Made by a program: the position numbers and the translations under genes
Shown here: piece after piece, positions 37,680 through 45,072 of the stretch
How the letters are laid out: every line of letters starts with the position of its first letter
How positions within the stretch are numbered: position 1 is the stretch's first letter
NCBI RefSeq assembly: GCF_001552215.1
Contig: NZ_BCQT01000010.1
Span: 1-64,000, forward strand
From: Actinomadura macra NBRC 14102
Lineage (GTDB): Bacteria > Actinomycetota > Actinomycetes > Streptosporangiales > Streptosporangiaceae
Direction of reading: 5' to 3'
Length of the DNA: 64,000 bases
The notes under the pieces: generated by a model
Databases searched by the model: none
The model's input: only the letters and a program-made list of their open reading frames with translations
What the model was told of the DNA's origin: nothing

Positions 37680-38369
37680 TCAGTTGACGCAGTTCTCCTT
37701 CACATTGACACCGGGCCCGCCGTCGCACACATACGCGCCCCGCGGCCCGCCCCCGTCGAACCAGTCGTTCCCGTCGCCCCCGACCAGCTTGCTGAATTCA
37801 CCGCCATAAAGAACATCGTGCCCCTCCTCACCGAACAGGAAGCCGTTGTAGCCCTTCCTGCCGTCGAGCCAATCGTTTCCGGGCCCGCCGAAAGCGTTCG
37901 ACTCACCACCGCTGAGTTCGAGCACGTCTTCGCCCGGCCCGCCATGAGCGAACCCATGGGCGGACCGAAGACGTATGAAGTCATTCCCCTGCTCACCGTA
38001 AACGTGATACGGCGCGGTGCGACCGCTCAGCACGATCCTGTCGCTCTTGCCGCCAAGATTGATCTCGGCGTTCGCGGCGCTGAACTCAGGACAGTTGACC
38101 GTGTGCCGATCCTCGTTGACACACCCGTTACCCGCGACCAGCCGAGCCGCGTTGTCGACGACCCTCCCCTCGAAGACGGTGAGGTCGTTGACCACTCCCG
38201 CACTGTCCTTGATCCGCAGATCGTTGTGGCCCTGGTGCGGCACCAAATACACCTGAGTACCCCCGCCGGCCCGCGCAGGAGCGGCCGTCGACAATGCCTG
38301 CGCGCTCACCAGGGCGACCGCCGCGAGCACTGCCAGGCGACGACTGACCGGAAGACGAAAGTCGACCAT
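37680..38369 (-). CDS. Secreted RTX-type calcium-binding repeat protein
   Basis: A 229-residue exported protein. The signal peptide is RRLAVLAAVALVSAQALSTAAPARA with an Ala-x-Ala cleavage site. The C-terminal half has hemolysin-type nonapeptide repeats GGPGEDVLEL, GGPGNDWLDG, GEEGHDVLYG and GGDGNDWFDG, which form a calcium-stabilised beta-roll. Three Cys pairs may add disulfides. ATG 38369 has GGAGGGG upstream. There is no protease or lipase domain, so its role is open. Confidence 0.85.
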   Translation of the reverse strand: MVDFRLPVSRRLAVLAAVALVSAQALSTAAPARAGGGTQVYLVPHQGHNDLRIKDSAGVVNDLTVFEGRVVDNAARLVAGNGCVNEDRHTVNCPEFSAANAEINLGGKSDRIVLSGRTAPYHVYGEQGNDFIRLRSAHGFAHGGPGEDVLELSGGESNAFGGPGNDWLDGRKGYNGFLFGEEGHDVLYGGEFSKLVGGDGNDWFDGGGPRGAYVCDGGPGVNVKENCVN

Positions 38370-38732
38370 GTGCGTTCCCCTCCTCAGACCCGCCGACCGG
38401 CAGGCGTCCAAGACGAAGCGCAGCACACAAGAATCCCCCGCACCTCCTCATCCCACCCGCCGCAACCGGACACGACGACCAAAGCCGCTCTGACCAGGAC
38501 CGAACCAAACCGGCATGGCCAGCACCGGCAAGGCGTCCACAATCACCTTCTCACCAGGTGAATTCTCAGCGATCCAGAAAGGCCCTACCCAGCCGGCGAG
38601 TGCACAGCCAGAACCGTTGAGAAATCAACAGTCAGGCTTTATAGATCCACCGGAGACCGCAACCGGCCACCGACACCACGACCAGCGCCCAATCGATGAA
38701 GAATCAAAAAACGACAACGAAGGGATCCTCCC
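38370..38732. other. Intergenic stretch, no supported gene
   Basis: Third-position G/C bias is lost and local A/T content rises towards 38,700. An open plus-strand frame begins at 38515 but its composition (many Gln, Asn, Glu and Pro) is not that of a folded actinobacterial protein and it overlaps the next gene. It probably holds the promoters of the flanking divergent genes. Confidence 0.5.
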
Positions 38733-39137
38733 GTGGCCACTCGCCCACAAACCACTCTTCCGGTCCGCTATCACCCAAGGGTCCCCTGGATCGCCCTCGC
38801 GATCGGCGTGATCAGTATTGCACTCGCATTAGTCGGCGGCTCCTTACTCTAGTTGGTGGGCGGCGTGCTGTGCATCGTGTTCGGCGGTATATCTTTCAGC
38901 CGCGAATACTTCTTCTACATACCCCGTAACCGGACGCTCGAGTGGCTCCCCCCACTCAGCCGCCGTCGCCTGTACAAGGGGACAGGTCAGAACGCTCTCA
39001 TCGTCGAGGGGAAGCGGATCATCCTGGTGCGGGCAAACGGCAAGCGCAAGAAGGTGCCGGTCAGGCGGTATATGTCCCGTGCCGAAGACTGGGACGCCGT
39101 CGTAGACGCAATCAAAAAGAAGTCCGCGAAATCCTAG
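38733..39137 (+). pseudogene. Two-helix membrane protein with in-frame TAG
   Basis: A GTG at 38733 behind AAGGGA starts a protein with a membrane helix (VPWIALAIGVISIALALVGGSLL), then TAG at 38850-38852, after which the same frame continues directly as a second helix (LVGGVLCIVFGGISF) and a basic cytoplasmic domain (YFFYIPRNRTLEWLPPLSRRRLYKG, IIL VRANGKRKKVPVRRY). The two halves make sense only as one 134-codon gene. Either the TAG is a recent nonsense change (from CAG or TGG), or it is read through; translation could restart at TTG 38853. Family unknown. Confidence 0.6.
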
Positions 39138-39988
39138 TCCAGGATCTCCTGGACGGTGGACACCTGCGCCAGGTGTGTCGTCCCACCTCCGACAACACGG
39201 AAACCGTTCGTCCCATTGCGCCGCAGCTCGACGATGGCGCAGTTGGGGACGTCGCATACGCCACCGAACTGGCGGAAGTTGCGCATCGCAGAGGCATCGG
39301 GGTCACTCACGCCAGTAAACAGCGACCAGATCACGGCCTTCATGAAGATGCCGTGGGTGAACACCGCCACCAAGCCCTCCTCCGGCCGGCCGGAAAGCCG
39401 GTCCAGGAAGGCGCGTACACGAGTGACAAGTGCCTGGAAGGACTCGCCATTTCCCCCACACACATAAGCGGGATCAAGCCGTTCCCAGTAGGCCCGCGCG
39501 AAAGGCTGCCGTTGCTCCGACGTGGTGGAAGGCCCGTGCAGCTCCCCCAGGTAGGTGAACTCCTCGACAGGCCACTCCTCATACGCCGTCTCGGGAAACC
39601 GCGCCACGGTCGCCTCCGCGGTCTGGCGTGCCCGAACGAACGGCGAACTGACAATGAGATCGGGCGCCACGGAAAACGCCGCGGCCACCCGCGCCGCCTG
39701 CTCCCGTCCAAGCGGGGTCAGTGGAGACACCCTCGGCCCGTTCGTCGGGAGTCCGGCGTTCGACTCACTCTGCCCGTGCCGGACAAGCCACACCCGCCGC
39801 GCGTCGATCACATGGACAGGCTTCCACGCGAGCGCACCATCACGGAAGCCCGCGGATGCGTGGACCACGAGGGTCCCTGGCCCAAGATCCGGCACGTCTG
39901 CCGATTCCACAGTGAGGTCCCGCCGGGTGTGGTTCACTTGCTGACCACCGAGATCGGGAGCCTGCGGTACCAAGCACGGCACGGACAC
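39134..39988 (-). CDS. Histidine phosphatase family protein
   Basis: A protein of up to 284 residues with the phosphoglycerate-mutase-like motif VWLVRHGQSESNAG (RHG, phospho-accepting His), a second Arg in SSPFVRARQTAE, and the second His in VAVFTHGIFMKAV. It likely dephosphorylates a small molecule or protein. The start is uncertain: ATG 39988 is the longest, while GTG 39811, 9 bases after GGAAG, would begin just before the fold. The first about 59 residues are not part of the family. Confidence 0.82.
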   Translation of the reverse strand: MSVPCLVPQAPDLGGQQVNHTRRDLTVESADVPDLGPGTLVVHASAGFRDGALAWKPVHVIDARRVWLVRHGQSESNAGLPTNGPRVSPLTPLGREQAARVAAAFSVAPDLIVSSPFVRARQTAEATVARFPETAYEEWPVEEFTYLGELHGPSTTSEQRQPFARAYWERLDPAYVCGGNGESFQALVTRVRAFLDRLSGRPEEGLVAVFTHGIFMKAVIWSLFTGVSDPDASAMRNFRQFGGVCDVPNCAIVELRRNGTNGFRVVGGGTTHLAQVSTVQEILD

Positions 39989-40042
39989 TCATGAGCCGGT
40001 GCGGACGGAGTCGGCATGACGAGGCAAGCTGACGAGGGGCTC

Positions 40043-40837
40043 ATGAACGTACAGATCGCCAGCGAACCAGGCCGTCCGGACGAGGAGAACGCGGACTTCA
40101 CCGCCGCCGCGCCCGGACTCTTGATCGTCGTCGACGGCACCGAGACCCCACCCGACGCGGAAACCGGGTGCCAGCACTCCGTCGCCTGGTACGCACGCCA
40201 CCTGGGTGGACTCCTCCTTGCCGCCGCAGCGAACATCGGCGTGGGCCTAGGCGAAGCCCTAGCCATCGGCATCGAGCGCATCAACGCCCTCCACGCCTGG
40301 ACATGCGACCTGTCCCATCCGGGCTCGCCCTCAGCAGCAGTGGCCCTAGCCCGCGTGGACGGCGAGCGGCTCGAACATCTCGTCCTCTCGGACGCCGTAC
40401 TCGTCCTCGACCGGCCCGACCAGCCACCGGCGGTCATCACCGACGACCGTCTCGCCAAGGTGATCACAAACCTGAACGACCCGGGGCCCACCGCAAGGCG
40501 GAATCGCTTCGAGCAACTCGCTCCCTACCGCAACCAGCCGGGCGGGTTCTGGGTGGCGAGCACGAAACCCGAAGCAGCCGGAGAGGCACTGACGGGATCG
40601 ACCCCCCTCTCCGACCTGGACGCCGTGGCGATGCTCAGCGACGGAGCAACTCAGCTGGCCGACCGCTTCAACCTGATGAGCTGGCCGGAACTGCTCGCCG
40701 TACTCCGCAAGGGCGGACCAGCCGAACTCATCACCCGCACCCGCGAAGCAGAGGCGTCCGACCCGACCGGAACCCGCTGGCCCCGCGCCAGGACGTCCGA
40801 CGACGCAAGCGCGATCTGGTGGACGACCGCGGACTGA
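40043..40837 (+). CDS. PP2C-like (PPM) protein phosphatase
   Basis: A 264-residue protein with spaced PPM-family acidic motifs: DEENADF, VVDGTE, LSDGATQLADRF and TSDDASAIWW, which would hold the two metal ions. The order and spacing suit a divergent, short PP2C domain with no extra sensor. Substrate unknown; a Ser/Thr kinase lies 24 kb away but no link is evident. ATG 40043 has GAGGGG upstream; ATG 40016 is an alternative. Convergent with the next gene. Confidence 0.7.
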   Translation: MNVQIASEPGRPDEENADFTAAAPGLLIVVDGTETPPDAETGCQHSVAWYARHLGGLLLAAAANIGVGLGEALAIGIERINALHAWTCDLSHPGSPSAAVALARVDGERLEHLVLSDAVLVLDRPDQPPAVITDDRLAKVITNLNDPGPTARRNRFEQLAPYRNQPGGFWVASTKPEAAGEALTGSTPLSDLDAVAMLSDGATQLADRFNLMSWPELLAVLRKGGPAELITRTREAEASDPTGTRWPRARTSDDASAIWWTTAD

Positions 40838-40845
40838 AGGCACAC

Positions 40846-41394
40846 CTAAGGCAACTGGGAGCGTTCGTCGACTCGGCGGGTTGGCGGATGCACAAAGACC
40901 TCGGCTGAACTCTTGCCGTAGGACACGTTCAGGGTGTCCTGCCGGTAGTACCAGCCGTAGTGGGTTCTGAATCGATGATTGATCTGCCAGCGCAACGTCT
41001 GCCGAGGCCTCAAAGCCACCGCGCCCGGACGCCAGGCAAGGTCGAGCCCGTTGTTCGCCCATTCAGGCGCGTGCTCGACCACAAGCAGCACTTTCAGCGT
41101 CCCGTCGCCTTCGGTCAACTCGACCTCATCACCAGGAAGGCCATCGGTAACGGTCGAGTGAAAGGCGAAGTCGTCACGTTCGGACATGCGCACTTCATGG
41201 ACGAAGGGCACACCAGCCTCCGGAAGAGGAAAACCCTCAGGCAACCGGCCACGCCGAACCGCGCCCGGCGCTCCACGCGACCGCCGGGTCCAGTAGGTCC
41301 GCACCCATTGCACCGCCACATCCACCGCCACATGGTCACACACCGCTACAAGCCCCGCGACCAGTTTCCTCCCCGCCGAGAAGGAGACGATCAC
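40846..41394 (-). CDS. Protein of unknown function
   Basis: A 182-residue protein I do not recognise. The C-terminal two thirds look folded: DDFAFHSTVTDGLPGDEVELTEG, LKVLLVVEHAPEWANNGLDLAWRPG and NHRFRTHYGWYYRQDTLNVSYG, rich in aromatic residues and beta-prone. The first 50 residues are basic with a possible weak helix. GTG 41394 has AAGGAGGTGA only 3 bases away, a tight spacing, so the true start may differ. It is the third gene of a minus-strand cluster behind the palindrome at 42058-42092. Confidence 0.6.
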   Translation of the reverse strand: MIVSFSAGRKLVAGLVAVCDHVAVDVAVQWVRTYWTRRSRGAPGAVRRGRLPEGFPLPEAGVPFVHEVRMSERDDFAFHSTVTDGLPGDEVELTEGDGTLKVLLVVEHAPEWANNGLDLAWRPGAVALRPRQTLRWQINHRFRTHYGWYYRQDTLNVSYGKSSAEVFVHPPTRRVDERSQLP

Positions 41395-41418
41395 TCACCT
41401 CCTTCTCCCTCCCATCCG

Positions 41419-41883
41419 TCAAGCTGGGTGGAGATGCCTGACGGCGTCGAGGACTTCACCGAGTTGGCCGCGGGCCTGAGCCGAGCGCAGATGGTCCAGG
41501 TAGTCACGGGATTCAACGATCTTCCCGTCGCGAATCCGCATGACGAAGATCGCCGGGATTGTGAACGGCTCCCCGGTCTCCACCACCGTCCCCTCGTACC
41601 GGAACTCGGCCACGATGACCTCGGGATCCGCAGTCTCGTGAACAGTGATGCCCGCCGGCCGACGGCGCAGGGTGTTCCCCGCATAGACACCAGGCGGAGC
41701 GCCGACCCCGAAGTGCGCGCGCAGCTCCTCAAGAGATCGCAGCGGAGGCGCCGCGAGTGGATGGAAAGGGTGCTCCACATGCGTCCGCTCGGCGTAGAGC
41801 TCGACCACATCCTCCCAGCGTTCCTCGCAGACACCGTGCACAAGCCTCAAAAAGATCTCGCGCGAAGTCAGGGGTTCAGGCAT
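41419..41883 (-). CDS. SnoaL/NTF2-like protein
   Basis: A 154-residue cone-fold protein: TSREIFLRLVHGVCEERWEDVVELYAERTHVEHPFHPLAAPPLRS, then ITVHETADPEVIVAEFRYEGTVVETGEPFTIPAIFVMRIRDGKIVESRDYLDHL. This pattern is shared by polyketide cyclases, ketosteroid isomerases and many uncharacterised actinobacterial proteins. ATG 41883 has GGGAGAAG upstream. Substrate unknown. It sits between a tiny membrane-protein gene and a gene of unknown function. Confidence 0.85.
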   Translation of the reverse strand: MPEPLTSREIFLRLVHGVCEERWEDVVELYAERTHVEHPFHPLAAPPLRSLEELRAHFGVGAPPGVYAGNTLRRRPAGITVHETADPEVIVAEFRYEGTVVETGEPFTIPAIFVMRIRDGKIVESRDYLDHLRSAQARGQLGEVLDAVRHLHPA

Positions 41884-41909
41884 GAGGCTTCTCCCATCAA
41901 AGATCCCCG

Positions 41910-42047
41910 TCAGCACATATCGAAGGGCAACCGCAAATCCGGATCCGGTTCGCCCGCAGACAGCGAGGGCAAGCGCAGCCAGACCAACAGCGACACCCCA
42001 GGCACGGCGAAGAAGAGCCGGGTGCCGCGACCGAGCAGCGGAAGCAT
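41910..42047 (-). CDS. 45-residue membrane peptide
   Basis: A short frame with strong third-position G/C bias: it begins MLPLLGRGTRLFFAVPGVSL, continues with a hydrophobic stretch and ends in an acidic/Pro tail (LPFDMC). One membrane helix spans about residues 10-28. The ATG lies 11 bases downstream of the perfect palindrome and 27 bases before the SnoaL-like gene, so it is the probable first gene of that small operon. No known family. Confidence 0.5.
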   Translation of the reverse strand: MLPLLGRGTRLFFAVPGVSLLVWLRLPSLSAGEPDPDLRLPFDMC

Positions 42048-42057
42048 GGATTCCAAT

Positions 42058-42092
42058 ATAGTTCTTTGACGAATAATTCGTCAAAGAACTAT
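42058..42092. promoter_or_regulatory. Perfect 35-bp palindrome, probable operator
   Basis: Arms of 17 bases (ATAGTTCTTTGACGAAT and its complement) flank a single central A. It is A/T-rich in a G/C-rich genome and ends beside TATATT, a -10-like hexamer on the minus strand, upstream of the small membrane peptide and SnoaL-like genes. Length and symmetry suit a MarR-, TetR- or HxlR-type dimer pair. No regulator gene is adjacent. Confidence 0.7.
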
Positions 42093-42481
42093 CCACCACG
42101 GTCCACCGGCGCCCCAGGCCGGGAACCAGGAGGCCACCACCAGGGCCGGACACTTCGACTGCACGCGACGCCGAGCCCACAACCACCCCGGACACTCATC
42201 CGCCACCCCAAGGACACACGAGGACCTCACGACCACCAGGTGCACCTGCATCAGACGCCACAGGTTCGCGCACGCTCAACCCGAAGAACCGCTGAGGATC
42301 ATTGCCGCGCAAGCCACGAAGTGCTGTCACAAGGACGAAGTCCGACTAACTGAACTACTCTAGGTTATCGATTACGACGCATCGTAGTTTTGGCGTGTTG
42401 GCAGCCGCTCGGCTGCCTGAACGGGAGCGATGCGGAGGAACCCCCCATGCCACGGCATACCGGAGCCGGTCGGACACCCCC
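42093..42481. other. Stretch without a supported gene
   Basis: No frame shows a family or a credible start. A small inverted repeat TACGA-CGCA-TCGTA occurs near 42,371-42,384. The region joins the palindrome-controlled operon to gene fragments on the right and is probably decayed accessory DNA. Confidence 0.45.
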
Positions 42482-42620
42482 GGACAAGGCTGGGTCAAAT
42501 ACGACCGCGGCCTCTACATCGATGTGGACACCAGTTCGGCCGGCTTCACCGGCGACCCGATCTACACATCCTCTGTCGGAGGAGACGGCACGCAATGGGA
42601 ACTGGTGGGAAGGTCTAACA
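42482..42620 (+). pseudogene. Fragment of a secreted H-type lectin-like domain
   Basis: About 46 codons (GQGWVKYDRGLYIDVDTSSA, GFTGDPIYTSSVGGDG, TQWELVGRSN) resemble the repeated WxxYxxxGLYVDVDTSxAGF unit seen in secreted actinobacterial carbohydrate-binding-like proteins. Before and after this the frame is not related, so it is a remnant truncated at both ends. The comparison rests on memory of the pattern. Confidence 0.45.
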
Positions 42621-42659
42621 GTTTCCTGATCATGAACTGCTCCCGGACGAAGGCCGCTT

Positions 42660-42866
42660 CTACAACTGCTGGGCATAGTGGCGGAGCACGTCGTGGCCGG
42701 CCTTCTCGCAGCCGCTGCACCTCCGGCCGTCGTGTTCCTCGATGGTCCAGATCAGTTTCGTTGAGCAGGGGGCGGGCATCTCGGCGTACCACGCGCAGCC
42801 GGTCAGGCACTTTTCGTCGCCTGTGGTCCAGTACGCCCGGTCCTAGGGGGTGAAGACGACGCGCAT
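42660..42866 (-). pseudogene. Cys-rich small protein with in-frame TAG
   Basis: ATG 42866 starts MRVVFTP, followed by TAG at 42843-42845, and the same frame then encodes DRAYWTTGDEKCLTGCAWYAEM, PAPCSTKLIWTIEEHDGRRC and SGCEKAGHDVLRHYAQQL before its stop. Five Cys and two His suggest a zinc-binding protein. No alternative ATG, GTG or TTG lies after the TAG before the Cys-rich part. So the gene is either broken by a nonsense codon or read through. It follows the HTH gene at 42905-43147. Confidence 0.5.
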
Positions 42867-42904
42867 GGGGGTGAGGGGTGTTCGGGTATGGGTCCAGTCC
42901 TCTT

Positions 42905-43147
42905 TCAGTTTGCGCGGGGCTTGGGGCCGCCCTTGCGGGGTTCGACGCCGCGTTCGCGGAGCTTCTTGCGGATGTAGGAAGCGGTGAAGGTGCCAGCCTG
43001 GGCTAGTTCGTCGGCGGTGCGTCCTTTGGTGGCGGCGTCGACGTAGGCGGTGAAGAGGTCTTCGAGGGCGGCGTCGGCGTCGGCTTTGGCCTTGTTGTAG
43101 CGGGTGGTGGCGAGTTCGACCTTGGCGTCGGCTTCTTCGGGACTCAT
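42905..43147 (-). CDS. Small helix-turn-helix protein
   Basis: An 80-residue protein with an N-terminal helix (SPEEADAKVELATTRYNKAKADADAALEDLFTAYVDAA) and an HTH-like end, RTADELAQAGTFTASYIRKKLRERGVEPRKGG. Probably DNA binding. ATG 43147 lacks a Shine-Dalgarno; TTGAGA and GATACT with a 16-base spacer lie directly upstream (43,159-43,186), fitting a leaderless transcript. The upstream spacer leads to a truncated integrase. Confidence 0.65.
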   Translation of the reverse strand: MSPEEADAKVELATTRYNKAKADADAALEDLFTAYVDAATKGRTADELAQAGTFTASYIRKKLRERGVEPRKGGPKPRAN

Positions 43148-43257
43148 GCGGTACAGAGTATCGGCATAGCGTTGCGCTTCTCAATCGCCGTGAGTTACCG
43201 TTCTTAGTATCGGCACAAAGTGCCGAGACATCAGTCGATGTCGCCCCTGAGTCGGTA

Positions 43258-43617
43258 GTGCTTCTGAAGTCACACCGGACCCGCCAGCGCGCAGAGAAGA
43301 TGGCGGCCGGTGACCGGTGGCAGGATCACGACCTGGTGTTCGCGCAGTGGAACGGTCGGCCCATCGATCCACGCGACGACTGGGAGGAATGGCGAGACCT
43401 GCTCGCGGAGGCCGGCCTCGCCCAGCACAGGGTCCACGCTGCGCGGCACACCGCAGCGACGATCGCCCCGAAGTCCGGCGTCACGCTCGCGGTCGTGTCG
43501 GACATGCTGGGCCACTCCGATATCAGGCTGACGCGCGGCTACATCCACGTCGCCTCGCCGCTGATGAACGACGGCGCCGCACGGATCCGCCGGCCCCTGC
43601 TTGGCGGCGGCCACTAG
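43258..43617 (+). pseudogene. Truncated tyrosine-recombinase integrase
   Basis: The 119 codons contain the C-terminal catalytic residues of a phage-type integrase: HAARHTAATI (HxxR), MLGHSDIRLTRGYIHVASP (second His and the Tyr nucleophile). The N-terminal DNA-binding part and the first catalytic Arg (LRRGE type) are missing. It ends 72 bases before the left copy of the tRNA-Thr-derived repeat and points at it, just as the intact-length integrase points at the right copy. So it is the relic of an older element using the same target. Confidence 0.75.
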
Positions 43618-44057
43618 AACTGCTACTTCAACTGCTACAGATAACGATCATTGTCCGGCCGACCAGAGGCGAACGGCCCGGTAGAACGTGGAGCCGGCGA
43701 GGGGACTTGAACCCCTAACCTTCTGTTTACAAGACCATCCGCAGCCATGTCGGACACATATGGATGGTGCCGGAGTCGGTCGTCCGTGCTGGTCAGAGGC
43801 AGGGCGTCATATCAGACGCGAACGGACGAACCGGCCTGATTCGGGCCAGTGCGGTCCTTCCGGCCTCCCAACGGCCCCCCGTGCGGCCCCCTGCTCCCTG
43901 TCCATCTCAGTGGATTCGCGACCGGCACCCTGCCGCCCGTCCGCGCGCTGCGCCGAGGCACTGAGCATCGGCCATCAGCGTGGAGGCTGCGTCACGAAAT
44001 GCGTGACGAATGGTGCGGCGCCGTCCGACGCAGACCGGACGACGCGCTCTCGGCGTC
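43618..44057. other. Left end of the integrative element, no supported gene
   Basis: After the 47-base repeat no frame up to 44,057 looks coding on either strand. It may contain integrase arm-type binding sites, since it is the attachment end distal to the integrase. I see no clear terminator. Confidence 0.5.
43689..43735. repeat. Distal attachment-site repeat (tRNA-Thr 3' copy)
   Basis: The 47 bases are identical to 52411-52457, covering the 3' end of tRNA-Thr from the CCA back to the anticodon stem. The sequence after it diverges from the tRNA, so this is the displaced partial copy left by integration. Confidence 0.92.
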
Positions 44058-44228
44058 TCAGCCCTTCTTGCGGAGGTACCGGCGGAGGCACTCGTTCACG
44101 ACGTCCGACACAGTCTTGCCCTCCGCCTCGGCCTTCTCCTTGGCCTCGTTCCAGACGGCATCGGGCACACGTACGCCCCGGATCTTGGTCTCGCCGGTAG
44201 CAGGTCGACCGCGCTTCTTTTCTGTCAC
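44058..44228 (-). CDS. Ribbon-helix-helix (CopG-like) regulator
   Basis: A 56-residue protein from GTG 44228: VTEKKRGRPATGETKIRGVR, VPDAVWNEAKEKAEAEGKTV, SDVVNECLRRYLRKKG. The strand KIRGVRVPD with two helices is the RHH fold used by Arc, CopG and antitoxins. TAAGAT, about 11 bases upstream, supports a leaderless transcript. Two copies of TTCTGT-N4-ACAGAA lie over and upstream of its start, so it probably regulates itself and the divergent genes. No toxin gene is adjacent. Confidence 0.75.
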   Translation of the reverse strand: MTEKKRGRPATGETKIRGVRVPDAVWNEAKEKAEAEGKTVSDVVNECLRRYLRKKG

Positions 44229-44235
44229 AACAGAA
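44220..44235. promoter_or_regulatory. RHH operator copy 1
   Basis: TTCTGT-CACA-ACAGAA, a perfect inverted repeat with 4-base spacer, overlaps the GTG start of the RHH gene. The same motif recurs 66 bases away. Confidence 0.65.
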
Positions 44236-44285
44236 TCTTAGAGTGACCTGCGAACTCTTGCACTGAAGAGTGTTCAAGAGTACAT

Positions 44286-44301
44286 TTCTGTTTGAACAGA
44301 A
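44286..44301. promoter_or_regulatory. RHH operator copy 2
   Basis: TTCTGT-TTGA-ACAGAA, extended by one more pair on each side to TTTCTG...CAGAAA. It lies between the RHH gene and the divergent small genes beginning at 44370. Confidence 0.65.
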
Positions 44302-44369
44302 AAGCGGCCCTGTCTGGTGTTGCATCACCTGACATGGCCTAGGGGACGACCTGCTAGGAGGGCACCCCC

Positions 44370-44561
44370 ATGGCCACAGAGCCTATCCATCCCACCCCAG
44401 ACCCGTCCGAGCGCCCGGCGCGGCCGGGCGAGACGTGCACCTGCGGTCACCCTGCCGTCCTGGTCTACATCACGACCAACTTCGGCGAGGTGCCCTACTG
44501 CGGCGTTCCACGGGGCGCCGTGCCGCCGACGCAGCGCGACGAGATTGGCGACGGGCGATGA
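44370..44561 (+). CDS. Small Cys-containing protein
   Basis: A 63-residue protein with a Pro-rich N-terminus and a compact centre ETCTCGHPAVLVYITTNFGEV followed by PYCG; the three Cys and one His could bind one metal ion. The ATG has AGGAGGG upstream. Its stop overlaps the next start (ATGA). No family recognised. Confidence 0.65.
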   Translation: MATEPIHPTPDPSERPARPGETCTCGHPAVLVYITTNFGEVPYCGVPRGAVPPTQRDEIGDGR

Positions 44562-44833
44562 CCGGCGACGAGCGGGTCGACGCCGTGACCATGACCGAAG
44601 GACTCGCCGAGATGCGCGCCAAGAGTGCCCGCTTTGCCGAGCGCGGCGCCGGCTACCGTGCGGCGGGCGACATCGAGGCGGCCGAGGCGTGCGAGGGCGC
44701 GGCCGAGGCGGACGCGACGCTCGCGGACGCGATCGAGAGCGGTAAGAGCGGCAAGGATGTCGAGGCGGCCATGGTGAACGCGACGCGCGCCTACTGGTGC
44801 GTTGCGGATGTCCTGGCCGCGCGGAACGGCTGA
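44558..44833 (+). CDS. Small helical protein of unknown function
   Basis: A 91-residue Ala/Glu-rich helical protein (EGLAEMRAKSARFAERGAGY, RAAGDIEAAEACEGAAEADATLADAIES) with coiled-coil character. Coupled to the preceding gene by ATGA. A 17-bp terminator hairpin follows 13 bases after its stop, so the two genes form a closed unit controlled from the RHH operator region. Confidence 0.65.
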   Translation: MTGDERVDAVTMTEGLAEMRAKSARFAERGAGYRAAGDIEAAEACEGAAEADATLADAIESGKSGKDVEAAMVNATRAYWCVADVLAARNG

Positions 44834-44846
44834 ATGGCCCGACCTG

Positions 44847-44887
44847 GCGCCCCGCTTACCTCGTCACTGCCGAGGTAAGCGGGGCGC
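44847..44887. terminator. 17-bp hairpin terminator
   Basis: Perfect arms GCGCCCCGCTTACCTCG and the complement with a 7-base loop, followed by CTCT. It ends the two-gene unit 44370-44833. Confidence 0.85.
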
Positions 44888-45072
44888 TCTCATGTCCTCG
44901 TCCAGGTCGCGAAGGGTCCGGCCCGTGTGCGCGGGGGCGAGAATGTTTGTGTCACAAGGTTTTTCTGACGGTCGCCGTCCGCCCCATGCGCGCGAGGGCC
45001 CGGAAGGCTACTCGCCTCGTGAGTACCCCCGGCGCCAGGATCCGGGGCAGCTCGCCGAGTAGGGTCTGCCGC

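Noticed and set aside
38515..38811. 98-codon plus-strand frame
   Set aside because: Composition is not protein-like and it overlaps the better-supported membrane-protein gene starting at 38733.
42066..42353. 95-codon plus-strand frame starting in the palindrome
   Set aside because: His/Pro/Arg-rich translation typical of random G/C-rich sequence; starts inside an operator-like dyad.
38733..42866. Reading the two TAG codons as pyrrolysine
   Set aside because: No pylT or pylS genes are visible and such use is not known in this group; nonsense change or read-through is simpler.
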